DNA from: Patiria pectinifera
Taxonomy: Eukaryota; Echinodermata; Asteroidea; Valvatida; Asterinidae
DNA: 64,000 bases
Reading direction: 5' to 3'
NCBI GenBank assembly: GCA_029964075.1
Contig: CM057149.1
Location: 26,054,197-26,118,196, forward strand
Each line of letters opens with the position of its first letter. Position 1 is the first letter of the stretch. Position numbers and translations under genes: made by a program. The notes under the pieces are model-generated. The model saw nothing but the letters and a program-made list of their open reading frames with translations. It was not told the DNA's origin and did no database searches. Of the stretch, positions 38,001 through 43,224 are shown piece by piece.

Positions 38001-39991
38001 GGACCCTACTGTACCAAACCATATCCAAATGTTAAAAAGGCGATAAGTTGGGTCCAAGTTACTCGGACTAGGGGTACCCTACGACTGGGTAATTTCAGTC
38101 CTGGATGAGAAGATAATATCGATCAAAATCGGTACCAAAATTGCTACATCACCTTTTAGCATTTGGGGGAGCATCCGAATCGCCTGTTTGCCCATATTAC
38201 TACACCTACAGACATACAGCCAGGGGCAGTCGGACCAACTTAAAATATGTTGTAAATGAGCTCTAACATAAAAAAAACACCTTTTTCCCGAGATGTTTTC
38301 AGTTTTGCGGAGCCTCTTGGATTTGCCTTCAATGAAATCACAAGAAGAGGTGAATGGGAAAGATTTCCATTTACGAAGTTCATTCAACACCCTGTGTACA
38401 AACCCTATGAGAGTGGACTGAAAAATTCTAAGTGTTTTCTAAGAAAATTGCTTGTATTTTCTCACTGCTCAAATTGACTTTGATGACATGAAATTGCTAT
38501 CTGGGGGCTTGTTAGTCAATACAGAGGAAAATTAGTAAACTTTGTATACGGAAATCTTTCCGGTGAATGATTTATACATTTGGCGGCAGCGCTGACGGGT
38601 AGCGTCCGTTTACGGAACTCTTCCCTTGTTTAGTCGTTATTTTTTTCATCCAAATGAATGCAAAGTTCTGAATAAATTCTTTGGATAAAAGGAGTTAATA
38701 TTCGTCTTTGTGTCAGGACACTTGTTTTATTTTGAGAGCTATGCTGATACTCATTAGCACTGTTTGAAATTGACTAGTTTTGTGTGGTATTGTTGTGCCC
38801 ATTCTTGAAAATCACGCAATCTTAAGAGAAATGCGGCAGCATAAGAATGAGAGCGCCCATTCTCTTAAGAAGCAGCGTTCTTAAGAATGAGCGCTCATTC
38901 TTAAGATTGGGTGGGAATATCACGTGCACAATTTATGAATTTTGCCCAATCTTAACAAACATTGCACGACATAATTATGTTAAATGAAATGTATAGCAGT
39001 TAAAAGGGAAACAATTTATATAAAGAGGAAAGAAAATGTTCTATGCTTCTGTACTCGTATAACTACGATAATTTGAATCAAATTAAACCTGTTATTATTG
39101 CTTTTTTTCTGCCCACTATGGGAAGTTTTGTAATAACGGAGGACTGGGAACTAGTCTGGGAAGTGCTTTGTTTAGGCTAGACAAGTTACAAGTCCCTGTA
39201 TGTATCATATGCATGCCACGAAAAAAAACGATGCCCAGAAGCTGCCAAAATTGCTCTTTTGACTAGATAGAATCCAGCTCTGCTACGTAATGGTGGGGTG
39301 CGAACAATAAATTGGTGGCAATTTAAATGGGAAATAGCATTAGCACTATGGGATGTCGCAGTATTCATTCTCATTCTTCACATTCTTCATTCTCGTACCC
39401 CCGCTTTTATTATCCCAAAAATCAGAATTCTTTCCACTAGTATTATTATGTAGCTTATTTTTTCCCGGTTCCCCCCATATCAATACACCTATAGATACTT
39501 ATCATATCCACTCTACTTTTCAGCTCCTTGCGTTGTAACAGTATAATTATTGAGAATCAGTAAACGAGGATGCAGCTAGACTTGCCAAGCGCAGCCGGTA
39601 CTCGGTATCGACAAGACCGTTATCTTGTCGCGCATTCTTAAGAATGTACGCTCAATCTGGAAGAGTTATTTTTTGCGAAGATTGCGCAAGGATCCAGTTG
39701 CACATTCTTAAGAATGTGCATGCACATTCTTAAGAATGCGTGATTTTCAAGAATGGGCACAACAGCAACACAGTTACACTGGCCCAATGCAGACATAATG
39801 CACGCACCTGTAAGTCAACCAGCGCAAAAAAGTGTTATTTCGATGATCGAAAATACCAAATTACACCAAAACTATCATGAAAGAAAACTGAACTCTTAGA
39901 AAATACTCAGAGTTTTGAAATTTATTTACTCACTTAACGAGCCATCGTCAAACTTGTCGAAATCCCAGCCTTGTTTCGCTTGAGAAGCCAT
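1884..39991 (-). CDS. WASHC4: WASH complex subunit 4 (SWIP), 5' part, 12 coding exons
   Basis: WASHC4 is a large helical scaffold of the pentameric WASH complex, which activates Arp2/3 on endosomes for cargo sorting. Twelve minus-strand exons join in one frame (58+140+54+66+46+68+83+43+104+121+118+128 nt = 343 codons). The translation follows the vertebrate protein from its start: [86 protein letters not shown] and [19 protein letters not shown]. All introns are GT-AG except the one after exon 9, which is GC-AG. The family is about 1170 residues long, so roughly 830 residues lie beyond the left edge; I see no further exon in 1-1883. The start is ATG 39991-39989, matching the short family N-terminus. 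Intron 1 (about 17.4 kb) hosts three GPCR genes on the other strand. Identification is from memory of the family, but long collinear matches make it secure. Confidence 0.94.
2740..3230. repeat. Dispersed repeat, copy related to the GPCR 3' flank
   Basis: Ordered match to 28490-29000: TTTGTAATTTGTGCATTTTG, CTGATGAAGTTTCAGCT, AATTTCACAGGGAGTTTAGT and TTTTCGGATAGCTGCAAATG. It lies in the WASHC4 intron between exons 11 and 12. Confidence 0.5.
3433..3515 (-). mobile_element. tRNA-like SINE head
   Basis: The minus strand carries CTCAGTGGTCGAGTAGTAAG (A box region) and the B box GGGTTCGAGTCCC. Same family as the tRNA-like cores at 20.1, 44.8 and 51.8 kb. It is embedded in repeats, so it is not called a functional tRNA. 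Confidence 0.6.
3530..4030. repeat. AGAAT-rich degenerate repeat
   Basis: Very frequent AAGAAT, CGAAT and CAGAAT words, for example AGAATGCTGTAAGAATATCC. It looks like an old short-period array. No coding potential is seen. Confidence 0.4.
4368..4485 (-). CDS. WASHC4: WASHC4 exon 11
   Basis: Reads [20 protein letters not shown] and then [19 protein letters not shown] plus one base. Acceptor TTTTTCAG, donor GTGAGT. It corresponds to the VSKNS.FAEEFAHSIR segment of vertebrates. Confidence 0.92.
4980..5200. repeat. GTATCTC/GAGATAC direct and inverted repeats
   Basis: CAACAAGGTCGTATCTC near 4992 pairs with GAGATACGACCTTGTTAC near 5107. AAGGTCGTATCTCAC and GAGATACAACTTTGTT are further copies. 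Probably a short inverted-repeat element. Confidence 0.5.
5723..5843 (-). CDS. WASHC4: WASHC4 exon 10
   Basis: Enters in phase 2 and has 41 codons: [20 protein letters not shown] and onward to [10 protein letters not shown]. Acceptor TGTCTAG, donor GTGGGT. This is one of the strongest matches to the family. Confidence 0.95.
6809..7224. mobile_element. Fold-back MITE between WASHC4 exons 9 and 10
   Basis: The left end is TAAGCTCACCTGAGTCGCCT, and the right end TCGATTCGGGTGAGCTA is its complement with a few changes. No reading frame inside. Confidence 0.5.
7504..7607 (-). CDS. WASHC4: WASHC4 exon 9 (GC donor)
   Basis: Reads [20 protein letters not shown] and continues to [11 protein letters not shown] plus two bases (AG). 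The donor is GCAAGT at 7503-7498, a GC-AG intron, supported because AG+A restores Arg and the YKR.LKS family sequence across the junction. The acceptor is preceded by a TTTTCTCTCTCTT tract. Confidence 0.92.
7805..7954. repeat. DIRS inverted terminal repeat, left (3' end of element)
   Basis: Begins CTCACCTCTGTTTACCTACA and ends CTAGTTTTTT. It is the exact reverse complement of 12961-13110 in my reading. A poly-T run follows on the inner side. Confidence 0.9.
7982..8083. repeat. DIRS internal complementary region
   Basis: 7982-8039 is the reverse complement of the left terminus (starting at 7763). 8038-8083 is the reverse complement of the right terminus (ending at 13130). The two halves share about two bases at the junction. 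In DIRS1 such a region templates completion of the ends before circularisation. Confidence 0.85.
8300..10700 (-). pseudogene. Decayed pol/recombinase region of the DIRS element
   Basis: Only short minus-strand frames remain. One (10381-10701) reads [18 protein letters not shown] and [14 protein letters not shown], loosely like the DIRS/Ngaro RNase H segment. Another (9710-9913) reads [20 protein letters not shown], loosely like the start of a tyrosine recombinase core-binding region. Both matches are weak and from memory. 10700-11930 gave no recognisable RT motif. Confidence 0.35.
11930..12903 (-). pseudogene. DIRS gag-like ORF1, Pro- and Arg/Ser-rich, frameshifted
   Basis: ATG at 12903 opens a frame reading [15 protein letters not shown], later [11 protein letters not shown], closing at 12331. 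The likely continuation is in another frame from about 12440 ([10 protein letters not shown]), followed by an SR-type stretch of [14 protein letters not shown] and [14 protein letters not shown] repeats, and stops at 11930. Overlap of the two frames suggests a frameshift mutation, though programmed shifting is possible. Basic low-complexity gag proteins are usual in this class. Confidence 0.5.
12961..13110. repeat. DIRS inverted terminal repeat, right (5' end of element)
   Basis: Begins AAAAAACTAGGACGAGCTAT and ends GGTAAACAGAGGTGAG. It pairs with 7805-7954 and lies just upstream of the gag-like ATG at 12903, so it likely carries the element's promoter. Confidence 0.9.
13344..13599. mobile_element. 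MITE with AGGCC-A(n) ends, copy 1
   Basis: Left AAGGCCC, an A run and GTTCTGGTTTCTGGTA; right TACCAGAAACCGGAGACTTT, a G run and CCTAA. The interior carries GCCGCGTCGCCGC. A second copy is at 34111-34475. Confidence 0.65.
14243..14285 (-). CDS. WASHC4: WASHC4 exon 8
   Basis: Enters in phase 2 and reads [15 protein letters not shown]. Acceptor TTTTTTTCAG, donor GTAAGT. It matches K.APKIIETTGVHFQ. The following intron (7608-14242) contains the DIRS-like element. Confidence 0.92.
14692..14774 (-). CDS. WASHC4: WASHC4 exon 7
   Basis: Reads [20 protein letters not shown] and then ASLYNNS plus two bases. Acceptor TTTCAG, donor GTGAGT. It is nearly collinear with ELSCF..RCYEV...VHQLAALY of vertebrates. 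Confidence 0.93.
14861..15382. mobile_element. TTAA-flanked inverted-repeat element
   Basis: The left end is TTAAAGGGAATATACATCAT and the right end ATGTTGTATTTTCCCTTTAA. TTAA at both edges is the piggyBac-type target signature. Inside is a CTGGTTCCCTGAC / GTCAGGGAACCAG hairpin. Confidence 0.55.
16031..16098 (-). CDS. WASHC4: WASHC4 exon 6
   Basis: Enters in phase 1 and reads [20 protein letters not shown] and then FMQ. Acceptor TTTTTTTCAG, donor GTAACA. The QMGR motif is shared with the vertebrate protein; the acidic stretch before it is poorly conserved. Confidence 0.88.
16366..16597. mobile_element. Short MITE with GGTTACTCACGTTAC ends
   Basis: The left end GCAATTCCACGGTTACTCAC pairs with the right end GTGAGTAACCGTGGAATTGC. 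A further inverted copy of GGTTACTCACGTTAC sits at about 16551. Confidence 0.7.
17045..17090 (-). CDS. WASHC4: WASHC4 exon 5
   Basis: Reads [15 protein letters not shown] plus one base. Acceptor TTTTTTGTAG, donor GTAGGC. It corresponds to AETKFYNGLLFYGEG in vertebrates. Confidence 0.9.
17781..17965. mobile_element. Fold-back element next to WASHC4 exon 4 donor
   Basis: ACACATATGGACTGGC on the left pairs with GCCAGTCCATACCGGTATGT on the right; TCACTAGTGCA pairs with TGCACTGGTGA. The element ends about 10 bases from the exon 4 boundary. Confidence 0.55.
17975..18040 (-). CDS. WASHC4: WASHC4 exon 4
   Basis: A 22-codon exon, [20 protein letters not shown] and then HE, in phase 0 at both ends. 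The donor is GTATAG (17974-17969). A fold-back repeat starts within about 10 bases of the donor. Confidence 0.9.
18254..18548 (+). mobile_element. tRNA-derived SINE
   Basis: The head has GTGGTCCAATGGTTACGG and the B box GGTTCGAATCCTG. The body has CTTGAGCAAGGCACTTTATC and GGACGTAAAGCCG, and the tail GGTGCTACATAATAGGTC. Full-length in appearance. Confidence 0.75.
19328..19381 (-). CDS. WASHC4: WASHC4 exon 3
   Basis: An 18-codon exon, [18 protein letters not shown]. Acceptor CATAG, donor GTCAGT. It matches LLPYEQSSLLELIKTENK of the vertebrate protein. Confidence 0.92.
19655..19798. repeat. GACCCGAACC-type short-period palindromic repeat
   Basis: CCCGACCCAACCCGAAAATT and CCGAAACCGACCCG on the left mirror CGGTTTCGGGTCGG and GTTTCGGTTTCGGGTTG on the right. 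Low complexity; frames over it are artefacts. Confidence 0.6.
19997..20287. mobile_element. 291-bp palindromic element with two facing tRNA-like cores
   Basis: The ends ATCAAATTACGTTTTGCCC and GGGCAAAACCTAATTTGAT are complementary, and pairing continues through GTATACTCAGTGTGTTACCT. The centre has one tRNA-like half on each strand: plus strand CGAGTGGTAAGACATCTGCA with B box GGGTTCGAGTCCC (20184-20196), and its mirror on the minus strand at 20083-20140. Relatives are at 44.7 and 51.7 kb. Confidence 0.75.
22435..22574 (-). CDS. WASHC4: WASHC4 exon 2
   Basis: Enters in phase 1, so A+AA gives Lys, and reads [18 protein letters not shown] through [10 protein letters not shown]. The donor is GTAAGT (22434-22429) and the acceptor AG sits at 22576-22575. 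It ends in phase 0. Confidence 0.93.
22886..22995. repeat. Short tandem duplication, period ~63 bp
   Basis: GAGTGTTTTCATAGAGATAA followed by TGTTGT occurs near 22888 and again near 22951. Confidence 0.7.
23315..23808 (+). repeat. Upstream module of GPCR copy 1
   Basis: This stretch shares ordered blocks with the regions before copies 2 and 3: a CCTGCTTTACCCTCG block, GGAAACAGTGTC, GTGCAACTTGCAGAGCGGAA, a GGTTAATTGCC block, and AAGCGGGTTTCACATTATCT immediately before the ATG. It probably holds the promoter and 5' UTR. No splice-supported upstream coding exon is seen. Confidence 0.6.
23809..24927 (+). CDS. Intronless class A (rhodopsin-like) GPCR, copy 1
   Basis: A seven-transmembrane receptor of 372 residues in one exon, nested antisense in WASHC4 intron 1. 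The short N-terminus has N-glycosylation sequons at N7 and N12. Class A landmarks are GNSLVI in TM1 (N43), [10 protein letters not shown] in TM2 (D71), C98 before TM3, W146 in TM4, C178 in the second outer loop and the [12 protein letters not shown] block in TM5. TM3 ends in LQRLLLI, so D/E of the DRY motif is Gln while Arg123 remains. TM6 has CLTP instead of CWxP. TM7 is NPLIF rather than NPxxY, unlike the other two copies. The third loop is Ser/Thr and Lys/Arg rich and the tail short. The start has a good context (AAAATGG). Ligand is unknown; amine, peptide or melatonin-like orphan receptors are all possible. Confidence 0.93.
   Translation: MDADLTNSSFNNLTVSPPFNDYTQRVIVAIMYLIVILLGTMGNSLVILAVMLSKKLRTTTNAFIVNLGVADLSTCLVLPWSVVATLSTNGLPVGEWVCSVTVVAKATSIGCSMYTLAFIGLQRLLLIKRPTTTHQFIYTPRKIVVWLAVAWCIPLLVTLIPPLADVGAVGYNKKYHHCGLSSTHPRSNDYDLIIAIGLYPIPLITIIVCYVLIWMHVRNHTKKVTVPKSSAKLMTTHTNVVSESIANMKSQAKTSTSTCRQGTLRKSLMRRRQTEINKNMFYIICAFMLCLTPFIICLFFDDRNPFLPYATVILFFNSCVNPLIFATKHRDFKTVFHCILRRKWEDIPEPSDSLKTLISVEMPQCGGGGVFT
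25673..25847. mobile_element. Fold-back MITE downstream of GPCR copy 1
   Basis: ACAAATATAACATGGTTT on the left pairs with AAACCATGTTATATTTGTAT on the right. The inner arms GGAAGTTGACAAACTA and TAGTTTGTCAACTTCC leave a short loop. Confidence 0.75.
26585..27112 (+). repeat. Upstream module of GPCR copy 2
   Basis: Homologous block by block to 23315-23808, including the GGAAACAGTGTCAATTTACC block, the CAACTTGCAGAGCGGAACC block and AAGCGGGTTTCACATTATCT directly before the start codon. Conservation up to the ATG argues that the 5' leader is shared. Confidence 0.6.
27113..28219 (+). CDS. Intronless class A GPCR, copy 2
   Basis: A 368-residue paralogue of the receptor at 23809, about 3.3 kb downstream on the same strand. 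The shared landmarks are GNSLVI in TM1, [10 protein letters not shown] in TM2, [10 protein letters not shown] at the end of TM3, [12 protein letters not shown] in TM5 and [12 protein letters not shown] in TM7, here with the normal NPxxY tyrosine. TM6 reads CVSP. Glycosylation sequons are near N7 and N12. The third intracellular loop is shorter than in copy 1 and diverged. Upstream and downstream flanks are also homologous to those of copy 1, so the whole unit was duplicated rather than retroposed as a bare coding sequence. The frame is intact, which suggests the copy is functional. Confidence 0.93.
   Translation: MDGDLTNSSFNNSTENPPFEFNDYTQRVIVAIMYLIVILLGTVGNSLVILAVILSKKLRTTTNAFVVNLSAADLSTCLFLPWSVVAMLSTNDLLVGEWKCIVTTVLQSTAFGCSVYTLASIALQRLLLIKWQTTHRVICTPKKIALWLAVAWFIPLLVTIIPPLADVGAVGYDKKYRICAYPSDHPRADAYDLIVVIGYYPIPLITIIVCYVLIWKQLHDHAKKMTAPKSSAPHMTVVSESVTTVNTGSNHASTSTEGTLSQSHLSRRQTEITKNMFYIVCAFMLCVSPLMICILHDACNPFFPYTFAVLLFNSCVNPLIYATKHRDFKTVFRCILRRKWEDIPEPSDFLKTLISGERRFCGRGGVVT
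28490..29000. repeat. Dispersed repeat in 3' flank of GPCR copy 2
   Basis: Contains TTGTAATTTGTG, CTGATGAAGTTT, a TATATTTCGA block and AATTTCACAGGGAGTTTAGT followed by TTTTTGGATAGCTGCAAAT. The same ordered blocks recur at 2740-3230, and parts at 21060-21230 and 25225-25470, so part of the GPCR 3' flank is an interspersed element. Confidence 0.55.
30896..31420 (+). mobile_element. Penelope-like retroelement fragment
   Basis: A 120-codon frame from ATG 30896 to 31258 contains [50 protein letters not shown], resembling the thumb-side region after the reverse transcriptase of Penelope-like elements (recognised from memory). Downstream at about 31341 is CTGATGAAGCTCTGC...GAGCAGAAACC, the kind of CTGATGA...GAAAC motif found near the ends of such elements. 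The RT core is missing. Confidence 0.5.
32017..32410. mobile_element. MITE with TCAGGGGCGGATCCAG ends
   Basis: The left end TCAGGGGCGGATCCAGGAGT and right end CTGGATCAGCGCCTGA are complementary with few changes. G-runs lie inside both ends. The word GGCGGATCCAG is typical of widespread hAT-like MITEs. It is nested inside the 30.25-32.98 kb element. Confidence 0.65.
34111..34475. mobile_element. MITE with AGGCC-A(n) ends, copy 2
   Basis: Left AGGCC, an A run and GTTGGTCTCTGGTC; right GTCTGACCGGAGACCGAATA, a T run and GGCCTT. It shares the GCCGCGTCGCCGCG interior with the copy at 13.3 kb. It lies just upstream of the GPCR copy 3 promoter module. Confidence 0.65.
34560..35057 (+). repeat. Upstream module of GPCR copy 3
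   Basis: The same ordered blocks as before copies 1 and 2: the TCCTGCTTTTCCCTCG block, a GGAAACA block, GTGCAACTTGACC, GGTTAATTGCC and AAGCGGGTTTCACATTATCT before the ATG. Confidence 0.6.
35058..36173 (+). CDS. Intronless class A GPCR, copy 3
   Basis: A 371-residue paralogue, about 7.9 kb from copy 2; a transposon pair at 30.25-32.98 kb accounts for part of the extra spacing. Landmarks are GNSLVI in TM1, [10 protein letters not shown] in TM2, a Cys in GEWVCSV before TM3, [11 protein letters not shown] replacing the DRY region, W-rich TM4, [12 protein letters not shown] in TM5, CLTP in TM6 and [12 protein letters not shown] in TM7. The C-terminal tail [19 protein letters not shown] is almost the same as in copy 2. 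The N-terminal region keeps the NSS and NLT sequons. The frame is intact. Promoter-side homology with the other copies begins about 500 bases upstream. Confidence 0.93.
   Translation: MDGDLTNSSFNNLTENPPFEFNDYTQRVIVAIMFLIVILLGTVGNSLVILAVILSKKLCTTTNAFVVNLGIADLSTCLVLPWTVVVTLRENGLPVGEWVCSVTVVVQATAFGCSTYTLASIALQRLLLIKWPMTIHQVIYTPRKIAVWLAMTWCIPLLVTVIPPLADVGGVGYNKKYHLCGFPSTHPRSKDYDLILVFVLYPIPLITIIVCYVLIWKHLRNHAKRVTVPKSSAKLVTTHMTVVSQSVATVNSNHASTSTQGTLCKSQISRHMTEITQNMFYIVCAFMFCLTPYAICLFYDDSDPFLPYAFAILLFNSCVNPLIYATKHRDFKTVFRCILHRKWEDIPEPSDFLKTLISGERPFCGGGGVVT
36618..36990. repeat. Tandem duplication, period 187 bp
   Basis: The stretch beginning AAAAGGATATTGTATTGAGA at 36624 starts again at 36811 and stays nearly identical through the GATGTTCACATAT and CCTTTGCAAAGCC blocks. 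It overlaps the orphan GPCR module. Confidence 0.85.
36735..37215 (+). pseudogene. Orphan fourth GPCR upstream module without a receptor
   Basis: After copy 3 the upstream module appears again: a TTCCTGCTTTTGTCAACCTT block, GGAAACAGTGTCAATTTAC, GGTTAACTGCCAGGGCTTTC, then TTTTTCCGATGAATTGGTTC. No GPCR reading frame follows. This looks like the leading part of a lost or truncated fourth unit. The match is by eye and imperfect. Confidence 0.5.
37474..37634. mobile_element. Fold-back MITE
   Basis: TTGTTTGTAAACACAAGTAC on the left pairs with GCACTTGTGTTTACAAACG on the right; the outer words TAGACTGGATC and GATCTAGTCT also pair. Confidence 0.7.
38791..39764. mobile_element. Inverted-repeat element with multiple ATTCTTAAGAATG palindromes
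   Basis: The ends TGTTGTGCCCATTCTTGAAA and TTTCAAGAATGGGCACAACA are exact complements. Both subterminal regions carry several copies of the 13-14 bp palindrome CATTCTTAAGAATG. About 974 bp, with no recognised transposase. Confidence 0.75.
39934..39991 (-). CDS. WASHC4: WASHC4 exon 1 (start codon)
   Basis: Encodes [19 protein letters not shown] plus one base of the next codon. The donor is GTGAGT (39933-39928). The WDFD..DDGS pattern matches the N-terminus of vertebrate WASHC4 (WEFD..DDGS). Confidence 0.9.
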
Positions 39992-40035
39992 GTTTACTAA
40001 AGGTCAAAGCCACATCCCATCCGATTGCGTTAACA

Positions 40036-40043
40036 TCACGTGA
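40036..40043. promoter_or_regulatory. Palindromic E-box TCACGTGA upstream of WASHC4 ATG
   Basis: TCACGTGA lies 45 bases upstream of the WASHC4 start codon. It contains the CACGTG core and the flanks typical of M-box/CLEAR elements bound by MiT/TFE factors, which control lysosomal and endosomal genes in vertebrates. Presence and position are seen; function is inferred. An 8-mer can occur by chance. Confidence 0.35.
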
Positions 40044-41214
40044 AGGCGTTACAGCGCCCTCTGTCGACGGATATTACACAGCCAAACTTGGGGGTGTACA
40101 CAATTCGCTGTGTGTACATTGTACTTTTTGGTCAGAAAAACGGTCTTTAAAATGTTCACATGCCCTTCCAAGATTTCCAAAAATACCAGAATACATTTCC
40201 AAAGTGAATCTTTTTTTCCATGTTGTTGGCGTGGCCAATATTTGCAATATGCTCGAACATTTTAGTTTGCATTATAAGCTTATATCGTGTATACTCTAGA
40301 ATAAAAAAGGCTAACAAAACTTGTGGTTTTGGGGTAACCTATAGGGGTGCATAAGTGTAGTATTGGGGGGGGGGCGGGGAGACTGAATGCAACTTGATAC
40401 ATATTTTTGTTCAATTCAAGACTTTAAACGGTGGGGCCACCGGGGCACGGACATCAGCCTGGGGCCGCCCATGCCACTAAAATACTTTAATTATAAAAAA
40501 ATATATATACCATTAAATATTAAAAAAAAACATACCACTAAAATACTAACATTAAAAAGGTTCGCGTTATTTAAAGACAAATTTAAAGACCATTGAACTG
40601 GAATGCCAGTTTTATTTCATCTTCCCTTAACCATATTATGTGCGCACCTCGTCCCAAATCGCCACGGGGTCAAAATTAAGAAATATATAAACACGTTATT
40701 TCAACTATTCACCCATGACCCACAACACAAAAACAGCAAAAATAACTGACCATCTACCAAGGAAATCAATGGTTTCAACGTTTCATTTTTTTATTCTAAA
40801 TGTTAAGCCTGACTGACAAAGAAATAACTTTCAACATTATTGTTATTTCAATTATTACTGTATTATTGATAATATACGACTGCATATGTAGTGAAATGCG
40901 CCTTGATTTTGCGTGCCTAAAAAGTTTTTAAAGTACACACTAAAACGTGAAATAAAAATTTAACATATACAAATATATACATGAACATTTAAACATTTAA
41001 ACAATTCCTCTGATACAAAACAAACATTGACAACGGATTTCAGATGAGTTAAAACGGCTAACCAGAGGCCAAAGCTGATTTCTTATAATTATTTCACACT
41101 TTTGTGAATTAATGACACGCTTAAAGATAAAGATAAAATCTAGGGGGTCTATCTGTGTGGTATATTCATTCTTGTTCCTGGAGTAAATTAACCTCATGAA
41201 TCGGTCAATGCCAG

Positions 41215-41700
41215 CACAACATGATCATCAGTTCATCTATTGGTCTTCCTTCCTGCTTCCGGTTCCTTGGTTTTCGATTTGGGCGGCATCCTTGTCTAGA
41301 TAGAGCAAGTTCTTCATTGTCCAGTCTCATCCAAGCTTGGTGGTCCTCAACTTCGAAAACAAATTACAAACAAAGTAAGCAAGCAAACTTAAGAATTTAT
41401 AAATAAAGACAATACCAAGCACTATGGGTTTTTTTAGGAAGGAAAAGGATCACAGTAATAAGAATTGAAAATTTTGATTTTAACTCACCTCAACTCAAGA
41501 ATCAGAATTATGACATGCTCAGTAAGCTGTGTCAGTCATCTGTCGGTGATCCTGTCTGCTTCTGGTTCCTTGGCATCTAGCAGTGAAGAAGCTCCATCTT
41601 CTAAAAGTCAACATCTAAGATTCTCTTCCCTGTCGAGCGTGACATAACGTCCAGTTCCAGGATCCCTCTGGCACAGTTGCAGAAGGTCCTTTATAAATAT
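41215..41700 (-). other. Duplicated exon-like segment of unknown nature
   Basis: Two minus-strand segments share CCAAGGAACC(A/G)GAAGCAG and preceding codons. One reads MRLDNEELALSRQGCRPN, the other RDPGTGRYVTLDREENLR before a stop. They may be remnants of a repeat-containing gene or transposon. No family is recognised and no clear splice pair was found. Confidence 0.2.
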
Positions 41701-42061
41701 TGTTCGGGGAATTTGAACATTAGTTTTTATTTTTTTTAATTGAAATCCATCATTTCATCCGTGTCTAATTCCTATGCCAGCAAAAATAGTCAATGATGAT
41801 CTTTGGCCTCCAAAATGCTGTGGCGTCATCAAACTGAAAGTTAGGTGTTATAAAAAAAGGTACTGATACATCATTGCATTTTTTTGGTTTTTATATTAAG
41901 TTCTTTTTCACATCATAATGAGTATGTGTCCTCTCTGAACTAAATCAATATTTAGTTTGCACATTTTGTTTTACTGGTGACGTCATCAAACCAGAAATAA
42001 CCGGAAGGGACGCATTTTCTTTTCAAATTAAAGCATGTCCAAATTTTGTGATCCTTCTATT

Positions 42062-42092
42062 CCGACAAATATATATATATGTATATATATAT
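42062..42092. repeat. TA dinucleotide microsatellite
   Basis: ATATATATATATGTATATAT; no other feature. Confidence 0.8.
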
Positions 42093-42306
42093 TCTCATGT
42101 TAACTGGGCAATGTCTAATGAAATAGTTGCCCGCCATATCAACACCTTGCGTTTGTAACTCAACAAACGCCGTACCTCTGGTTTTTTATTATTATTATTT
42201 ATTAAGCTCGGCAAGATCCAAGGTAGCTCGAACTCTCAAATTTGACACTTCCCAGGTGCCAAATTTCCCTTTTTCACACCACCGACCCCACTTTTTTGCC
42301 TCCGAG

Positions 42307-43224
42307 CAGTGGCGTAGCCAGGAATTTTTCAGTGGCTGGGGGGCATTTCATGGGGGCGTCATGTAGGGGCGTCAATCGCTTCTCACAAGTGGGGGGGGGA
42401 CATACCTTGATATGATCAGAACTGATGCGAGCGCGAAGCCCTTACGGCGTGGGGGTTCGGGGCCCGCTTAAGGGCCAGGGCCCATGTTCTGTGGTGTGAT
42501 CTGAAGCAATTTCTTACCACTTTCCTCAATGCTTTAACTAATATTTTCTTAGCAAAAGATAGTTATTTGAACATCAATTTCGAGGTTGGAGTCATTGAAT
42601 CAGCTATCGGTATTCTGAGCTATAGGCGTGGGGTTCGGGGCCCGCTTAAGGGCCCCGAAAAAATTGGATTCTCGATGCTCTGTGGTGTGATCTGAGGCAA
42701 TTTCTTACCATTTTAACCAATAATTATCTTAGCACAAAAGATAATAATCTAAACATAATTTTTGAGGTTTTCTCAGCTAAAGGCATAAGAAAAAATTGTG
42801 AACATTGTTTTCAAGGTTGGAGTCATTGAATCAGCTACCAGAATTCTGAGCTATAGGCGTGGGGTTCGGGGCCCGCTTAAGGGCCCCGAAAATTTTTGGA
42901 TTCTCAATGCTCTGTGGTGCTACCTGAGGCAATTTCTGACCACTTTAACCAATATTTTCTAAGCAAAAGATACATTGTAGTACATAATAGGGCCCTGTAA
43001 ATGAGACACGAGTTCAAAAATCTGGGGGGGGGGGGACATTTGATATCGTGTCCCCCACCCTTCAAAAAGTGGGGGGACCAGTCCCCCTGTCCCCCCAGGA
43101 TTGACGCCCATGGCGTCATGTAGATCAATGATATTTTTTTTAGAAACTCAACATCTCACTGGGGGCGACAAGGTTTCATGGGGGGCGGACGCCCCCCCCA
43201 CGCCCCCCGGTGGCTACGCCACTG
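42307..43224. mobile_element. hAT-type MITE with perfect 8-bp target duplication
   Basis: The ends CAGTGGCGTAGCCA and TGGCTACGCCACTG are exact inverted repeats. CCTCCGAG flanks both sides (42299-42306 and 43225-43232). Inside, a block with GGCGTGGGGTTCGGGGCCCG and CTTAAGGGCCCCGAAAA is repeated three times with the CTCTGTGGTG...GAGGCAATTTCT segment between. No transposase. An intact target duplication suggests a fairly recent insertion. Confidence 0.9.
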
